In this document: positions 42,521 to 54,099 of the stretch, in pieces
How the letters are laid out: each line of letters starts with the position of its first letter
Numbering within the stretch: the stretch's first letter is position 1
Source: Alitta virens
Lineage: Eukaryota > Annelida > Polychaeta > Phyllodocida > Nereididae
NCBI GenBank assembly: GCA_932294295.1
Contig: OW028584.1
Coordinates: forward strand, 32,497,969-32,561,968
Reading direction: 5' to 3'
Length of the DNA stretch: 64,000 nt
The notes under the pieces: model-generated
Told to the model about the DNA's origin: nothing
Seen by the model: only the letters and a program-made list of their open reading frames with translations
The model's database searches: none
Position numbers and translations under genes: made by a program

Positions 42521-43747
42521 CTATTCAGCCACGGGTGGAATTACATTTGGCTGACTAGGAATTTCAGCTGTATTTCTTTTAACAACTAGTTCATAGCATG
42601 AATCTATCAGTCTTTCAGTCACATGTTCTGATGGCACAACAAACTTTACAACTTCTTCTTCAATTCTGACTACTCCACCGACATAGGTAAAAATATCATA
42701 AATTTCACTTAAGAAATACAGTCTCTTGTGGTTGAGCATAGATGCAACAGCCTCGACGATCTGTAGCACTCGGTCCTTGGACACATTCTCTTCGATAGTG
42801 CTCCTGACTACTGCTGCTGAAGGGGGCATGTCAGTCATTGTGTGACCTGTCGCTGCCAGTAGATTGTTGTAATACACACGTTGAGTGATTTCGAGTTTAG
42901 AAGGTCTCAGTACCTGAGTGACGTTGATAGTATATGCACTGGGATCATTGTCCTCTCCAGGTGATGACTCGATGTAGCTCTGGAGACTGGCTTCGCACTG
43001 TTCACATGTCCTGTACACGGACAGAGAATGGAGACCTCTTTTTTCGATAGACCATCCATAGCAGTTGATTGTAGGGCACTCTTCGAGATGAGAATGTTTA
43101 TCAGCATCATTCCCTCCTGGCTGAGGTGTACTTATCACCTCGTAAAGTTTGTCAAATGAAGAGTGAAGTTTTTCGAATTCCTCGCGTCGCAAATTGATGG
43201 TCTTACTGTGAAGAAATTCTGTCACATTGGCTATACTCTCCTGTTCGACCTTGGGGTGTAGTACGGATAAAAAGTACAGCTCCTCCTTGTTATACTTTTC
43301 GAACTTTGTGATCATAAGAAATTGCTTCTTAGTCAATCTCATTTCCAGGGCCTTATGGTTCACGAGTGCGTCCAGTAGTGCATTGGCTGATTCTTTCATT
43401 TTCTCAAATGACTTCTTTGCAATGTGCACATTTCGCCACTTGCCTGTATCGTCGTTGTGTCTGGACACCATTATGTATCCAGCCTTGTACTGCAAGGCTG
43501 CATGTGCAACGACACGTGTCTTATCGGACAGGCAGATAGTCATTCCACTGGAACCCTGAGGAGTCTGAGCATCAAGCTGGCTGGTTGTCATATTGTGAGC
43601 TGAGTGATTCCTTTTTAGACGAAAAGAAGCAAGTGCCGCTGTGTCTGGATGGTACTGCTTATATACGTTTTGGACTAACGTTTGGCCAACGTTCATGTAA
43701 ATATTATGGTAATAAGCTATTGGTAAGCCAATCACTGGTGGTATCAT
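42521..43747 (-). CDS. Polinton accessory protein, 408 aa, unknown
   Basis: An intact frame from ATG 43,747. N-terminal part has PPVIGLPIAYYHNIYMN and VYKQYHPDTAALASF. A central region has a Lys-rich helix (AKKSFEKMKESANALLDALV) and a Cys pair motif (YRTCEQCEASL). The C-terminal half has helical segments. No signal peptide or membrane span. I recognise no enzyme motif and cannot name a family. Its place next to the right terminal repeat, opposite in strand to polB, makes a replication- or end-related role possible but unsupported. The frame's integrity beside a broken PolB suggests decay has only just begun. Confidence 0.75.
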   Translation of the reverse strand: MIPPVIGLPIAYYHNIYMNVGQTLVQNVYKQYHPDTAALASFRLKRNHSAHNMTTSQLDAQTPQGSSGMTICLSDKTRVVAHAALQYKAGYIMVSRHNDDTGKWRNVHIAKKSFEKMKESANALLDALVNHKALEMRLTKKQFLMITKFEKYNKEELYFLSVLHPKVEQESIANVTEFLHSKTINLRREEFEKLHSSFDKLYEVISTPQPGGNDADKHSHLEECPTINCYGWSIEKRGLHSLSVYRTCEQCEASLQSYIESSPGEDNDPSAYTINVTQVLRPSKLEITQRVYYNNLLAATGHTMTDMPPSAAVVRSTIEENVSKDRVLQIVEAVASMLNHKRLYFLSEIYDIFTYVGGVVRIEEEVVKFVVPSEHVTERLIDSCYELVVKRNTAEIPSQPNVIPPVAE

Positions 43748-43814
43748 AACCGACTGTCCTGAGGCTATGCGGTGTTAGAGTAATCAATGTATATACGCGA
43801 TGGTGGACATTCAG

Positions 43815-44201
43815 TCAACGTTTGCGCGAGGACAATGTTGGCTGGGGCAACATTATTCCAAGGGATGAAGATAGGAGAGCAGTCCACAAATTGCTATCGC
43901 CATTACGTAGAGAGAGATTAGCTATGCACGTGATAATGACAATATACAGAATAACCACCTGGCAAATGAAAATAACTTCATTTTTAGGTAGAATTCGATC
44001 GAAAAGTCTCCAATTACTTGTACTCGCAACAGAGTGAATATCTATTACACCTGGAGAACTAGGTTCATCAGAACTAGGTCCAGAGTTTTCATATTTCACC
44101 TCAGTACGGTGAGGAGGTGAACCTCCTATGAATTTTTCCGTAACGTCCTCACCTTCCATTGCACTGAGCACAAATGAACGCGATAGACTATGTATCACCA
44201 T
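43815..44201 (-). CDS. Small transmembrane protein at the Polinton right end
   Basis: 128 aa from ATG 44,201. A hydrophilic Ser/Pro/Glu-rich N-terminal part (residues 1-70) precedes a single strong membrane segment (about 76-97, IFICQVVILYIVIITCIANL). A conserved-looking tail follows (LWTALLSSSLGIMLPQPTL). I believe tails of this kind recur in small membrane proteins of Polinton-like and some other insect and marine dsDNA viruses, but could not check. No signal peptide; likely Nin/Cout or a tail-anchored form. It is the first gene read inward from the right end. Confidence 0.7.
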   Translation of the reverse strand: MVIHSLSRSFVLSAMEGEDVTEKFIGGSPPHRTEVKYENSGPSSDEPSSPGVIDIHSVASTSNWRLFDRILPKNEVIFICQVVILYIVIITCIANLSLRNGDSNLWTALLSSSLGIMLPQPTLSSRKR

Positions 44202-44417
44202 TATGAAGTAATAACAAAGATATCTTACACTGACCTACCTACTATTACTACAACTACTACTACCACTACTACTACTACATGACCCCTAAGCTATACAAGT
44301 TTTTTATGTCATTAATAAGCTCGAGGCAATTACACTAATCCCCTGAAGCTAAGACGTCATGTGAACGTTCCAAACTAATTAGCATAAATTACCCGGAGCC
44401 CCCGGGGGTCAACTGTG

Positions 44418-44486
44418 GAGCTTGGACAGCCATAGCTGGATATGATATCATATCCAACTGTGATATCATCGGGGCACTAAAGTAGT
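44418..44486. repeat. Polinton right terminal inverted repeat
   Basis: Reverse complement matches 23,148-23,238 except for a unit of about 21 bp duplicated only in the left copy and a few substitutions. Followed by AATATA (44,487-44,492), the target duplication. Confidence 0.9.
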
Positions 44487-44492
44487 AATATA

Positions 44493-47400
44493 GCAAAATT
44501 CTGGAAATTTGGTTCACAGAACTGTTTTTATCCTATGCAGCTAGAAAGTTGGGCCATGACTTGTTGTTAGCATTTCTCTTCATTTTGCACTGTTCAATAC
44601 AATTTATGACAAACTAAAAAAATAAACAGCAACAAAACAAATAGATAATACTTGTTATTGGAACAATTGCAAGAGACCCCGTTCTGCCTTATCTTATGGA
44701 TCATATGTCCCAGATTAATATTATATAGATGTGTATACATAAGTCTTGACAAGTTCATACTTGGTCTGTCTCAAGGCTATTTCAAAGAACTTCATTGTAA
44801 ATTGCAAACAAATTATTATCTGATCAATTCCATAAGGTTGTATCCAAGATCAGTTCATTACAAGTATTCAAGCTTGTCCAAGTTCAATCACCATGAGGCA
44901 TTTCAAAGATCTGAATAGCTGATTAGTGTGACAGTAAATATAGCTGTATATTCAGACATTTTGATAACGTTTTAGATAATATGACCAGTGACCCTTTCAG
45001 TAAAAAATAAATAAAATTATTTAACCTTACTTGACAATGGCTAGAACTGACTAACTCTTAAGTTAAATGTAGCTTGTTGTAGAATAGGCTATTGGGAAAG
45101 GGGGACGGGAAGGGGGTATTATGTTAATAGTATTAGTATTGTTTGGGTTGTTTAGTCTAGTTGCACTTAGTATAATGAAATGTATATGAAAGACTTCACT
45201 GAGTGGTGTCTCTGCTCTCCTATGCATTACAGAAAATGCTAAGTTGTAAGAGCATGTGAATTTCATCTAAAGAATGAAAGGAACTAAAAATAATATAGTT
45301 ACTCCATCAGTTGCTCTCTTCATTAACATATTTTTTTTTATGAACTTCATCTCATCTCCTTCCTCAAAATTTTCATATAGCTAGTGGTCTCAAAATAACT
45401 TTGAATTAAGTTCTGAGACCACTAGTCATCATTATTGTTGTAAATAACTTGTATTTTGTCAATTATAATAATAAAGTCATACATATCAAAGTAAAATTAC
45501 CACTGTAGTGCATTTTTGCATATATTTTGCACAAAATTATTCTATTCGTAGACAATGCACATGTCAGGATCTACAAATAATGAAAATATGTTGAACCCAG
45601 ACATGGTGGTTAAATTCTGTAAGACAAGACAAGACAATGCAAGACAAAGACTTAAGGGGTGTTCACACTGTCACGTATAAGACCTACATATGACCAAGGA
45701 TGGAAATATATACTTTTACCCTTGCTCATCCTTGGCCATACGTAGTTCATTTGGCGAGGGTTTCAAGGATACTCTTGCTAATCCGTAGGACGCTCCTGGT
45801 AGAGCTAAATCATCCGTGACCATACGTGGAGAGGGCAAAAACTTTCAAACATGTTTAAAACTTCCTTCTACGAGTGACTTGTTTATATTAGCTAATAGCT
45901 AGGTAACTTGCTCGGGAGTCGCACACTACTGCACCTACATGCATAAAAAACTTATTAAGAATATGTCTAAAATAGTGTAGAGATACTTTTTTGGGGCTTC
46001 ATGACCATTAACGACAGATGTTATATAATAAGGAAAATATAGGTCAAACAGACGGCCTTGAAAAAAACCTTGGAGAACACGTGCACCTAAACTTTAACGT
46101 TTGTTCATTGCCATTGAATTCCGCCTGTTGATATATCAATTAGTCACCGTTGATTATTTCTATCTACTCTACATAATTACCAATTAAATGCCTTCAATTT
46201 CAACGGATTTTTTGATAAACGTGAGAAAACAACTGGAGCTGTGTTGATGAATTGGAGCTGAAAAAAACTTCCATATTCAATTTGATGACGTCACAATGAT
46301 GCTCTCCAATGAAGGAGGCACAAATACATCATAACTGAAAAACTGACCAGAAAGTACAATTAAGCGCATGATACGGTTTTTGTGGACAGGGCCAATTGAT
46401 GGCCATTCAGTAAAATCATTTCAATATGAATAGCCTAAAAGAAAAGACTATTGCATATCTCCCAAGCAGATTTAGTTTATAATAAGTGCTATTTTTAATA
46501 AAACAAGATTTGATTTTACCTGTCGGATTCCTCAAATTTACAACAAAAATCTGCTCAAACTTGTTTGTTGTTTTTGTCTTCGTGGTTTCTGCTTTAATCA
46601 AAGTCACCCAGTGTCAAGTGAATTGTCATTGAGTTGACATCTGGTAGAGACCAAAGAGTTGGAAATACATTTCCACTTGTTAGATTTATTAAACGAAAAG
46701 TATCACACATAGCATGGACCTGTGAAAAATTGTTATTATGATATTATTCTCCACTGTAATCTGCTGGTCCTATACATATGTGACCATTAACAATGGCCTA
46801 TCATATTGCAAAAATGTGTATGAAGTATTACCATTGGAATTCAGAGAGGTTAGAACATGTCGTATATGAAAAAAAATTAAAATAGGATGTTTCTTCTGAA
46901 TTCACCTGTTTTCCAAACAATGAAATTTAATTATAAAGGTATAAGTATGAATTGCGAATTTGCAATTGTCAGCTGATTGCACAACACATTAATCAGAGAA
47001 TTTCCCATACGAATTATTGCATGCCATGTTTGGTATCATTTTGCATGTATTTTTATAACAAATGTAATGGTGATGTTAGGTAATTAATATGTACATGTTC
47101 CACTAAGTTTAACTAGAACTGCAGTAAACAACACCTAATCTGATCCATATTTTGTCAAGCTGCAATTTGCTATGCTTGGCTGATCACAAGGCCTGGGCTC
47201 TCAGGTGAAAGTGGGGAGGGGGCAATCTCAAGATTTTTTCTTCCTCAAACTTTCCATATATTCTCAAACTGAGACACTTTTTTTTTCACAAATCAACTTT
47301 GATACAAGGTTTAGTATATTTGGTGTAAAGTAGAGGCTTCCTCAAAAATTAAAAAAAAAAACATGTCCACTTGTTTGTTTCTCTTTTCTCTACCATACAA

Positions 47401-49400
47401 AATGGATGATAATGGTAAATCTGACTTTTTAACCCATAAAAACTCTCCGTATCAATTACAGTGAAGTTTAATTCCTCTATGCAATGATAATTGTTTTTGC
47501 TCTAAAATGAATTTAGATATTCCTAAAGTGTTAATATGAATCATAAACAAAGCCCTCTATTGATTACTCACATTAAATGAAAAAAGTTAGCAAATTGTGC
47601 CTAAATAGAATACTCTTATAAATATGAATAATGAACAACTGAACAATGCATTGCAGTGTTTATGAACCACCATTCAATGACAAAACATTGGGACAATTTA
47701 AGCTATGATATTTGCTAAATAAGCTGTAATTATAGTGAATGTTTAAAATTAAAATTAACACTCTCTTATTAGTTACAGATACATTCTGGTGGAATTTCAG
47801 GGCAGAAATACTTAGTTGGGAAATCCTTGTTTTAGGCATGTTATACTGTTGACATTTTTTGAAAACTTCCCTAATCAAGGCAAATACAAGCTTTGCGGCA
47901 TGGCCCTCATTCTGCTTGCTTGGCTATCACCCACCCCCCTTGTCCACCTAGAACCCCCCCCCCCCCCCCCCCCCACCTTCCCAATCAACAATAATGATCC
48001 ACTGACTGTTTCCCGCCACTTCAACGATCCCACGTGCTCAACAATTGTGACGTCACCAACCCTAGTTGCACATGCGTAGTTCATCAATGGGTGGACATTC
48101 GCCTGTTAGATTTGATGTCCAACTTTTTCTTAGCAAACAGCATTTTTAGCGCCCTCGTAGCTAAGAGTTTGGCGATTGATTTGAGGGGCTTTATATGGCC
48201 CGACTCCCTCTAGTTTGTTTACAATCGCCAGGTGAATTGAATTTCATAGGCCTATATATTCCTTAGGGATCATTGCCATTGCCCATATATAACTATTTTG
48301 GACATATAAATGTTAGTTGTAGATTAGTTCAGGGATCATGCTATTGCATTGATAATTCTAGTGAACTAAATACTCCTTATTGTGAATAAAATCTTTCAAA
48401 CAGAACAATTAAATGGCAGGAAAAGAATAGACAATACTTTCTATGCTCACCTGGCTATAAGATGTAAGATATTTGTAAGACATTATAATATCATGCGCAC
48501 ATGAAAAATAAGACCACTAATATAGTAATATACACCAATATTTTTAATTTCGTTGATCAGACTTTGTTTTAACCTGTGGGAACACTGTATTGTTTCACAT
48601 TTAACAGAATATAATGAACAATGAAAAAATTCAATATTTAAAAAAAAAAGGACATCTTGAACTCTAATTAGCATTGCATAACAGGCTATGTAGGCCAAGT
48701 GGCAATTGTTTCGGTTCATCACACACACTATATTAACACACAAGAAATAATATTTTTCCAAATTTTGTGAAACATAGTTGTACACCCACACAGACTGTTC
48801 TAAAATCAATATCTCTGTTTGGCCTTTTTAGGTCTTGTTTAATTTTCACACCTTGTCACTCACTACATACTAAGCTATTCTCAGCAGTTGAGGAAATGTA
48901 CACATTCTGTCGGATTGCTCTGTGTACTGCTTTGCAGAAAAATAATAAGTTTGCTTTAATTTCTTTAGTTCAACTTATTTCAATGTCACAGGTATACAGC
49001 ATATTCTGCTGAAATTAATGGTCTAATTCAGTCATTTAAATTGCTTTGCAACTGTAGTACTGTGTTTCAAACACTGTAAATCCTGTGGTATGAATTGATC
49101 TATAAAACAATACTATATAATTATGATATACAATGTAATTTCAGTTAACCGCAAATAAAGCGAGTGGAAATTTCTGCATGGTTGAATTAATGAATTAACT
49201 CAACTTTGAAACAATAGTCGAGATATGTCAGCGTGGCTATCACAAGGCACCACTAGACCATATAGAGTGTTACTGTATAAAATTTCATCAGGGTAAGTGC
49301 AATAGTGCTAGAGTTCAGCTCTAGAAACGAAAATGCATGTTAAGAGTTCTGTTCTGGAAATGAAAGTGTAACGCCCGCCCTCCTGCCTGTCGGACAAACA
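44493..49400. other. Intergenic, no supported gene
   Basis: AT-rich. Seen: a stem CTAGTGGTCTCA...TGAGACCACTAG (45,382-45,424), GACAA-type short repeats followed by GGGGTGTTCACACTGTCACG (45,657-45,676; possible transposon end) and a poly-C run of about 20 (47,954-47,973). ORFs are short and lack signatures. Confidence 0.45.
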
Positions 49401-49529
49401 CTTAAGCCCCTGTCACACGGGCCGGTTGTGCCGTAGTGAACCCGTAGTATTACGTAATAGTTATGTAACAGCTCTTTCCGCCGGTTTGGCGACCGGTTCT
49501 GGCAGCAAAAAGGGGCGGGGCAGCACCCG

Positions 49530-49770
49530 CCGGGTTACCCGCCGGGTGCTACGGGTAACCCGCCGGGATACCCGCCGGCTTCCACGGGTGCCTCGGCGGG
49601 TTCTACGGGTGCCTCGGCGGGTTCTACGGGTGCCTCGGCGGGTTCTACGGGTTACTCGGCGGGTTCTACGGGTTACTCGGCGGGTTCTACGGGTTACTCG
49701 GCGGGTTCTACGTGTTACTCGCCGAGTTGTAGGAGTAAGCAGGCGAGTAGTAGGAGTAACTCGCAGCTTC
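49530..49770. repeat. GC-rich 21-bp minisatellite, left arm
   Basis: Tandem CGGCGGGTTCTACGGGTTACT-type units with TGCC/TACT variants. Markedly GC-rich against the AT-rich surroundings. The Arg-rich ORF here is a repeat artefact. Confidence 0.9.
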
Positions 49771-50309
49771 CAGGAGTATACTTTAAAAGGCTGCTGCTCC
49801 CCTAATATTAGTCCGATTTTCGTTAAATAAGAACTAAAATTGTAGTATAGTTTAAAAAGATTCCATACCTGTTTTCGGATCGAAAATATACCAAATATTA
49901 AGCGAGTTATTCGTCTGAGAAGGTAGCTAGGTTGGCGGAGGCAAACAGTGGTGCTCTCGCAGACGTCCGCGCCGGGACTGTATCAATGCTGCTGCTCCCC
50001 TAATATTAGTCCGATTTTCAAATAAAGACTGGATTGTAGTATAATTCATATTGACTCCATAGGTGTTTTCGGATTGAAAATAGATCAAATATTAAGCGAG
50101 ATATTCGTCTGAGAAGGCAGCAAGGTGCTCTGTGTATGTTCATGACTTGAATGGTGTGGTCAATATTTTTTACCATTATATATACATTGTCTGGATGAGC
50201 TTTATTGCAATTAATTTCTACTCATTCTGCCAACTGGCCAATGGGAAGGACTTTTCCTTTGGTTTTGTAAAGTCAATTAACCTATATATGTAATAGCAAT
50301 CTGCCTTGA

Positions 50310-50525
50310 CCGTTATGTCAATTGCTATTAGCATTTTGAATAATACAAAGAATGGGGTAAGTCATGCTTTTTCATCATTGATCACAAGCATGAATTGAAA
50401 TCATTGATCACAAGCATGAATTGAAATTCTGAATTGACCGTTATGTCAATTGCTATTAACATTTTGAATAATACAAAGAATGGGGTAAGTCATGCTTTTT
50501 CATCATTGATCACAAGCATTAATTG
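50310..50525. repeat. Tandem duplication within the foldback element
   Basis: A unit with ACCGTTATGTCAATTGCTATT ... AAAGAATGGGGTAAGTCATGC and TTGATCACAAGCAT (motifs quoted in parts) occurs at about 50,310-50,400 and again at 50,433-50,525, with an extra CATTGATCACAAGC repeat between. Present only on the left arm. Confidence 0.8.
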
Positions 50526-50529
50526 AAGT

Positions 50530-51440
50530 TCTGAATTTCAACTGATTCCTGTTTAATATGCATATTAAAGAGGGAGATTGTTTTGATCATGGATGGAACA
50601 TGCAATATCAATATTAATTTCAGTTGGATTATTTTCAGAAACAACAACGAAATATTGATAATTTATATAAACTAGAGTATATCTATCTATAGATAGTTGT
50701 TATAGCTCCATGGACATCTTTATCAAGTCGGAATTTTATTGGCAACAAGCAAACAAACATTGTTTTATTTTCGTTCTTTATTGATTACGAATTAATGAAT
50801 TATTGATAGTAACATATTATTAGGTGAAGAGCTTATAACTATCTGTCTATCTACATATCTATATTCTATGAGGTAACTTTATTAATAAGAATATTCTTGT
50901 TTGTGCCTAGTTTACTCCATTAATTTTCCCCACCTTAACTATTATATAAATTCTACACATTTCCCTGAATAATTCAGTCTTTATTTGACGAAAATCGAAT
51001 ATGTGATAGACTGATAGTTTAGATAGACAGATAGATTCATATGCTTATTATATAATATAGAATATCTAGCTTAATATTTGGTCCATATAAGTACATAAAA
51101 AATAGCAAATAAAATCACAGATCAAATCACAAATCACAAATACTAATTACAATATCAATATTACATTTAAATTTTACAAAAATATACACAAAAAGATAAG
51201 AATGTTCACATGTATAAAAAAAATACCAATATACAAATATAATCATTGCCTGGTAATTACAATACAATATATTGTTTTTAATTAATGAAAGCAATTACAT
51301 CTTTTTGTAATTGTGAATGACAATCAAGACAATGTCATATTACTGTGTCATCTTTGAACAAACTATGAAATGACAGGTCAAAGAACCCCAATTTAGGCAA
51401 TTAGGCAATTGACACATGTATTGAGCATTTGCTGTATTCT
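50530..51440. other. Unpaired AT-rich centre of the foldback element
   Basis: No ORF of note and no pairing partner. Contains TATCTATCTATAGATAG-type short palindromes and A/T-rich runs. Confidence 0.55.
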
Positions 51441-52179
51441 CTACACCCATTCTTTATATCATTCAAAATGCTATTAGCAATTGACATAACGGTCATGGCA
51501 GTTGGCAGAATGAGTAGAAATGAATTGCAATAAAGCTCATCCAAACAATGTATATATATCATGGTCAAAAATATTGACCACACCATTCAAGTCATGACCA
51601 TACACAGAGCACCTGGCCGCCAGAGAACTGCATTCTCAGATGAATATCTCGCTTAATATTTGGTCTATTTTCAATCCGAAAACATGATGGAATCAGTATG
51701 AACTATGCTACAATACAGTTTTAATTTGACGAAAATCGGACTAATATTAGGGGAGCAGCAGCCTTTTAAAGAAGGGCTCAGCCCTTCTGCATTGATAGAG
51801 TCAGGGCGCGGACGTCTGCGAGAGCACCACTGTTTGCCTCCGCCAACCTAGCTACCTTCTCAGACGAATATCTCGCTTAATATTTGGTCTATTTTCAATC
51901 CGAAAACACGTATGGAATCAGTATGATTTATACTACAATTCAGTCCTGATTTGACGTAAATCGGATTAATATAAATGGAGTAGCAGCCGCCGCAAGACAA
52001 CTGCCTTCTCAGACAAATATCTCGCTTAATATTCGGGTTTTTTTAAATCCGAAAATACGTATGGAATCAGTATGAGATATACTGCCATTCAGTCTTTATT
52101 TGAGGAAAATCGGACTAATATTAGAGGAGCAGCAGCTTTTTAAAGTATATACCTCCCTGCCTACGCTGACGCTGGTACC

Positions 52180-52420
52180 AAAAAGCCGGCGGGTTACACG
52201 TGAAAGCCGGCGGGTTACACGTGAAAGCCGGCGGGTTGCCCGTGAAAGCCGGCGGGTTACCCGTAGAACCCCTCAACAAGCCGCCGGGGTGAAATTAGGG
52301 ACGAATAATTCGCCGGGTTCTACGGGCCGCCCGCGGGGTTCTACGGGCCACCCACCGGGTTCTACGGGCCACCCGCCGGGTTCCACGGGCCACCCGCCGG
52401 CTTCCACGGTTTTTTTTTTT
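52180..52420. repeat. GC-rich 20-21-bp minisatellite, right arm
   Basis: Four copies of AAAGCCGGCGGGTTACACGTG-type units (52,180-52,262) followed by CGGGTTCTACGGGCCACCCGC-type units (52,315-52,410). These two sub-arrays are in opposite relative orientation, so the arm is itself internally inverted. Confidence 0.88.
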
Positions 52421-52659
52421 TTTTTTTACACCCGTGAGATTTCTACGGTTGTGCCATGCAAGCATGGCACAACCGGCTACCGGGGCCGGGTTTCGCGGCT
52501 TGGCCAAGGGTCCCACGGGTGCTTGACGGGTATCCACGGGTATCCACGGGTGGCCGTATTGGGGCCGCCGGCTTCGAGCCGGGTAGCGATTTCCGCAACT
52601 ATTACGTAATACTACGGGTTCACTACGGCACAACCGGCCCGTGTGACAGGGGCTTTAAC

Positions 52660-53180
52660 AAGTTTAATGATGCCTGTGTGCTATGTGGGATTCGCTGAGG
52701 GTGCAGCACAGTCTATGTTTATGTTTTGTACACATGTCCCATAAATAAAAAATCTCTCTCTCTCTCTCTCTCTTTGCATAATGGCATAATGTGCTCAGTC
52801 TACTATTGACACTTGTTATTTATGAAAACAAAACGGGTTTTGGTTATTAGATAGCTATTTTTGGTAAATCTTTTTTCATGTTGCACAATTTCCCCCCTTG
52901 GCATTTTCCAATCTTTTGATTTATACGTCTTTCCGAAAGCCTGCCTAAGAAAAATAAGTAAATATATAAGTAAAAACGCAAAAATGTTTTGCATACATCA
53001 GAAACTAAAAGACCTAAGGAGTGTCAGACCTTAAAATAGAAAATAGGCCAGAGAGGCATATTAAGAGTACCTGTAGCAGTTTTATAAAAATTCTATACTA
53101 AAAGGCCCCTTGAAGTGACTATAAATCATTTTTTTAGCTAAGCTAATAATAGAATACAATTACTGGTCATAATTTACATT
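52660..53180. other. Intergenic, nothing recognised
   Basis: A (TC)n tract at 52,755-52,772; otherwise plain AT-rich sequence. Confidence 0.45.
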
Positions 53181-53186
53181 GTACAT

Positions 53187-53281
53187 CCCAGATAGCATTC
53201 CAAATCGGGTCAGCATCGTTTCTATATCGTTTTGACATCGCCGAAATCACGCAGTCGAAACGATTTTGAATGCTATCTGGG
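53187..53281. mobile_element. 95-bp palindromic MITE
   Basis: CCCAGATAGCATTCCAAATCG at the left (quoted part 53,187-53,207) pairs with CGATTTTGAATGCTATCTGGG at the right. An inner stem involves CATCG / CGATG motifs. AT flanks both sides (53,185-53,186 and 53,282-53,283), a possible 2-bp duplication. No coding content. Confidence 0.7.
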
Positions 53282-53731
53282 ATTATAAATTGTATATTTA
53301 GAAGTTTTGCTGTGTGTATTTAATAAATGTTTGAAGATATACTACACACTGTCAGTGTGTATTTGCATGGGACTAGACCTACCCTTTAGATACTCAAAAC
53401 TCTTTTTCCTGAAAAAAATATAATTAGTGCGGTTAACAATAATTTCCCTTAGATTTGTGCCTTCACCTAGGAAGCATCACATATTCACAGTGCGGTATAT
53501 TTAGTGCAGGACGTTTTTTTATTTTGACTCATATGTATTTTTAATATTGACTTGTGTACCTAGGTTCAGAAAAGTCAGCCAGGGTGCAGCTGAGTGTGTA
53601 CTGGATATTTAAAGGAGCTGAGCTGTTGCAAATACTCAGTAGCTACTAAACGAACCACCACAACACAACAATCTTCAGGGATTTGTGATTATTTTAAAAT
53701 CTCTGTTGGACAAAAGAGAGTATGATCAGAA

Positions 53732-53763
53732 GATGACTGACATGGAGGAGGCACAAAGTGCAG
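53732..53763 (+). CDS. Predicted first coding exon of an unrecognised gene
   Basis: ATG at 53,732 (MTDMEEAQSA) followed by the strong donor GCAG|GTATGG at 53,763/53,764, phase 1. The upstream 110 bp (ACTCAGTAGCTACTAAACGA...CAACACAACAATC) looks like a 5' UTR, and ATATTTAAAGG at about 53,607-53,617 may be a TATA-like element. It pairs in phase with 56,162-56,317. Very short, so support rests on the splice site and phase. Confidence 0.45.
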
Positions 53764-53784
53764 GTATGGCAAAAAAACAACTTT

Positions 53785-53841
53785 ACAATACAATACAATA
53801 CAATACAATACAATACAATACAATACAATACAATACAATAC
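53785..53841. repeat. (CAATA)n microsatellite
   Basis: About eleven pentamers directly after the predicted first exon. No function inferred. Confidence 0.95.
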
Positions 53842-54099
53842 GCTAAACTTATCATGACCTACATCCCAGCTGGATTGCGATTGCACGAGACGTTAAATTG
53901 GAGAAGTCCCTTGTACTCAGTGTCTATGCTGAGGCAAGTAAGACCCCACCGACAGGATTAAATATGTCAAATAGTGTGGACTCCAAGCCTTATCATCTTA
54001 TTATTACATCTGCCTCTTGCCGCTGTCATATAGGCTGACTAAGCTTCTTACCTAGTAGCATTGAGACATTAGTCATTAGGCAATACATTAAAATACAGA

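Larger units (their letters stand above)
23148..44486. mobile_element. Polinton/Maverick element, 21.3 kb, complete ends
   Basis: Both ends begin ACTACTTTAGTGCCCC read inward and are flanked by the 6-bp duplication AATATA. Inside are all the hallmark Polinton genes: family-B DNA polymerase, DDE integrase, A32-like ATPase, adenain-type protease, and major and minor capsid proteins. The length exceeds the usual 15-20 kb partly because a non-LTR element of about 1.75 kb has inserted (about 23.5-25.3 kb). Gene order on the minus strand from right to left is ATPase, small protein, broken ORF, integrase, penton, small basic protein, MCP, protease. PolB is divergent on the plus strand. Overlapping start/stop junctions recall a viral gene block. 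PolB and another ORF are broken, so the copy is probably inactive alone. Confidence 0.95.
49405..52654. mobile_element. 3.25-kb foldback DNA transposon with GC-rich minisatellite arms
   Basis: Ends start AGCCCCTGTCACACGGGCCG and are inverted for about 58 bp. They are flanked by TTA on both sides (49,402-49,404 and 52,655-52,657); the context TTAA is shared. Inverted similarity is not limited to the ends. The minisatellites, the AAATATTAAGCGAG / CTCGCTTAATATTTG blocks and AATTGCTATTAGCATTTTGAA (50,318-50,338 with 51,467-51,488) all recur in mirror order, leaving a centre of about 1 kb. A 3-bp TTA duplication suggests a PIF/Harbinger-type non-autonomous element, while TTAA would suggest Kolobok/piggyBac. 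No transposase is present. Confidence 0.85.

Noticed and set aside
45382..45424. Stem-loop CTAGTGGTCTCA/TGAGACCACTAG as a terminator
   Set aside because: No adjacent gene; a 12-bp stem alone in eukaryotic DNA is not evidence of termination.
49426..49830. Arg/Val-rich ORF in the foldback arm
   Set aside because: Translation of the GC-rich minisatellite.
52100..52633. Arg/Gly-rich ORFs in the right foldback arm
   Set aside because: Translation of minisatellite units on both strands.
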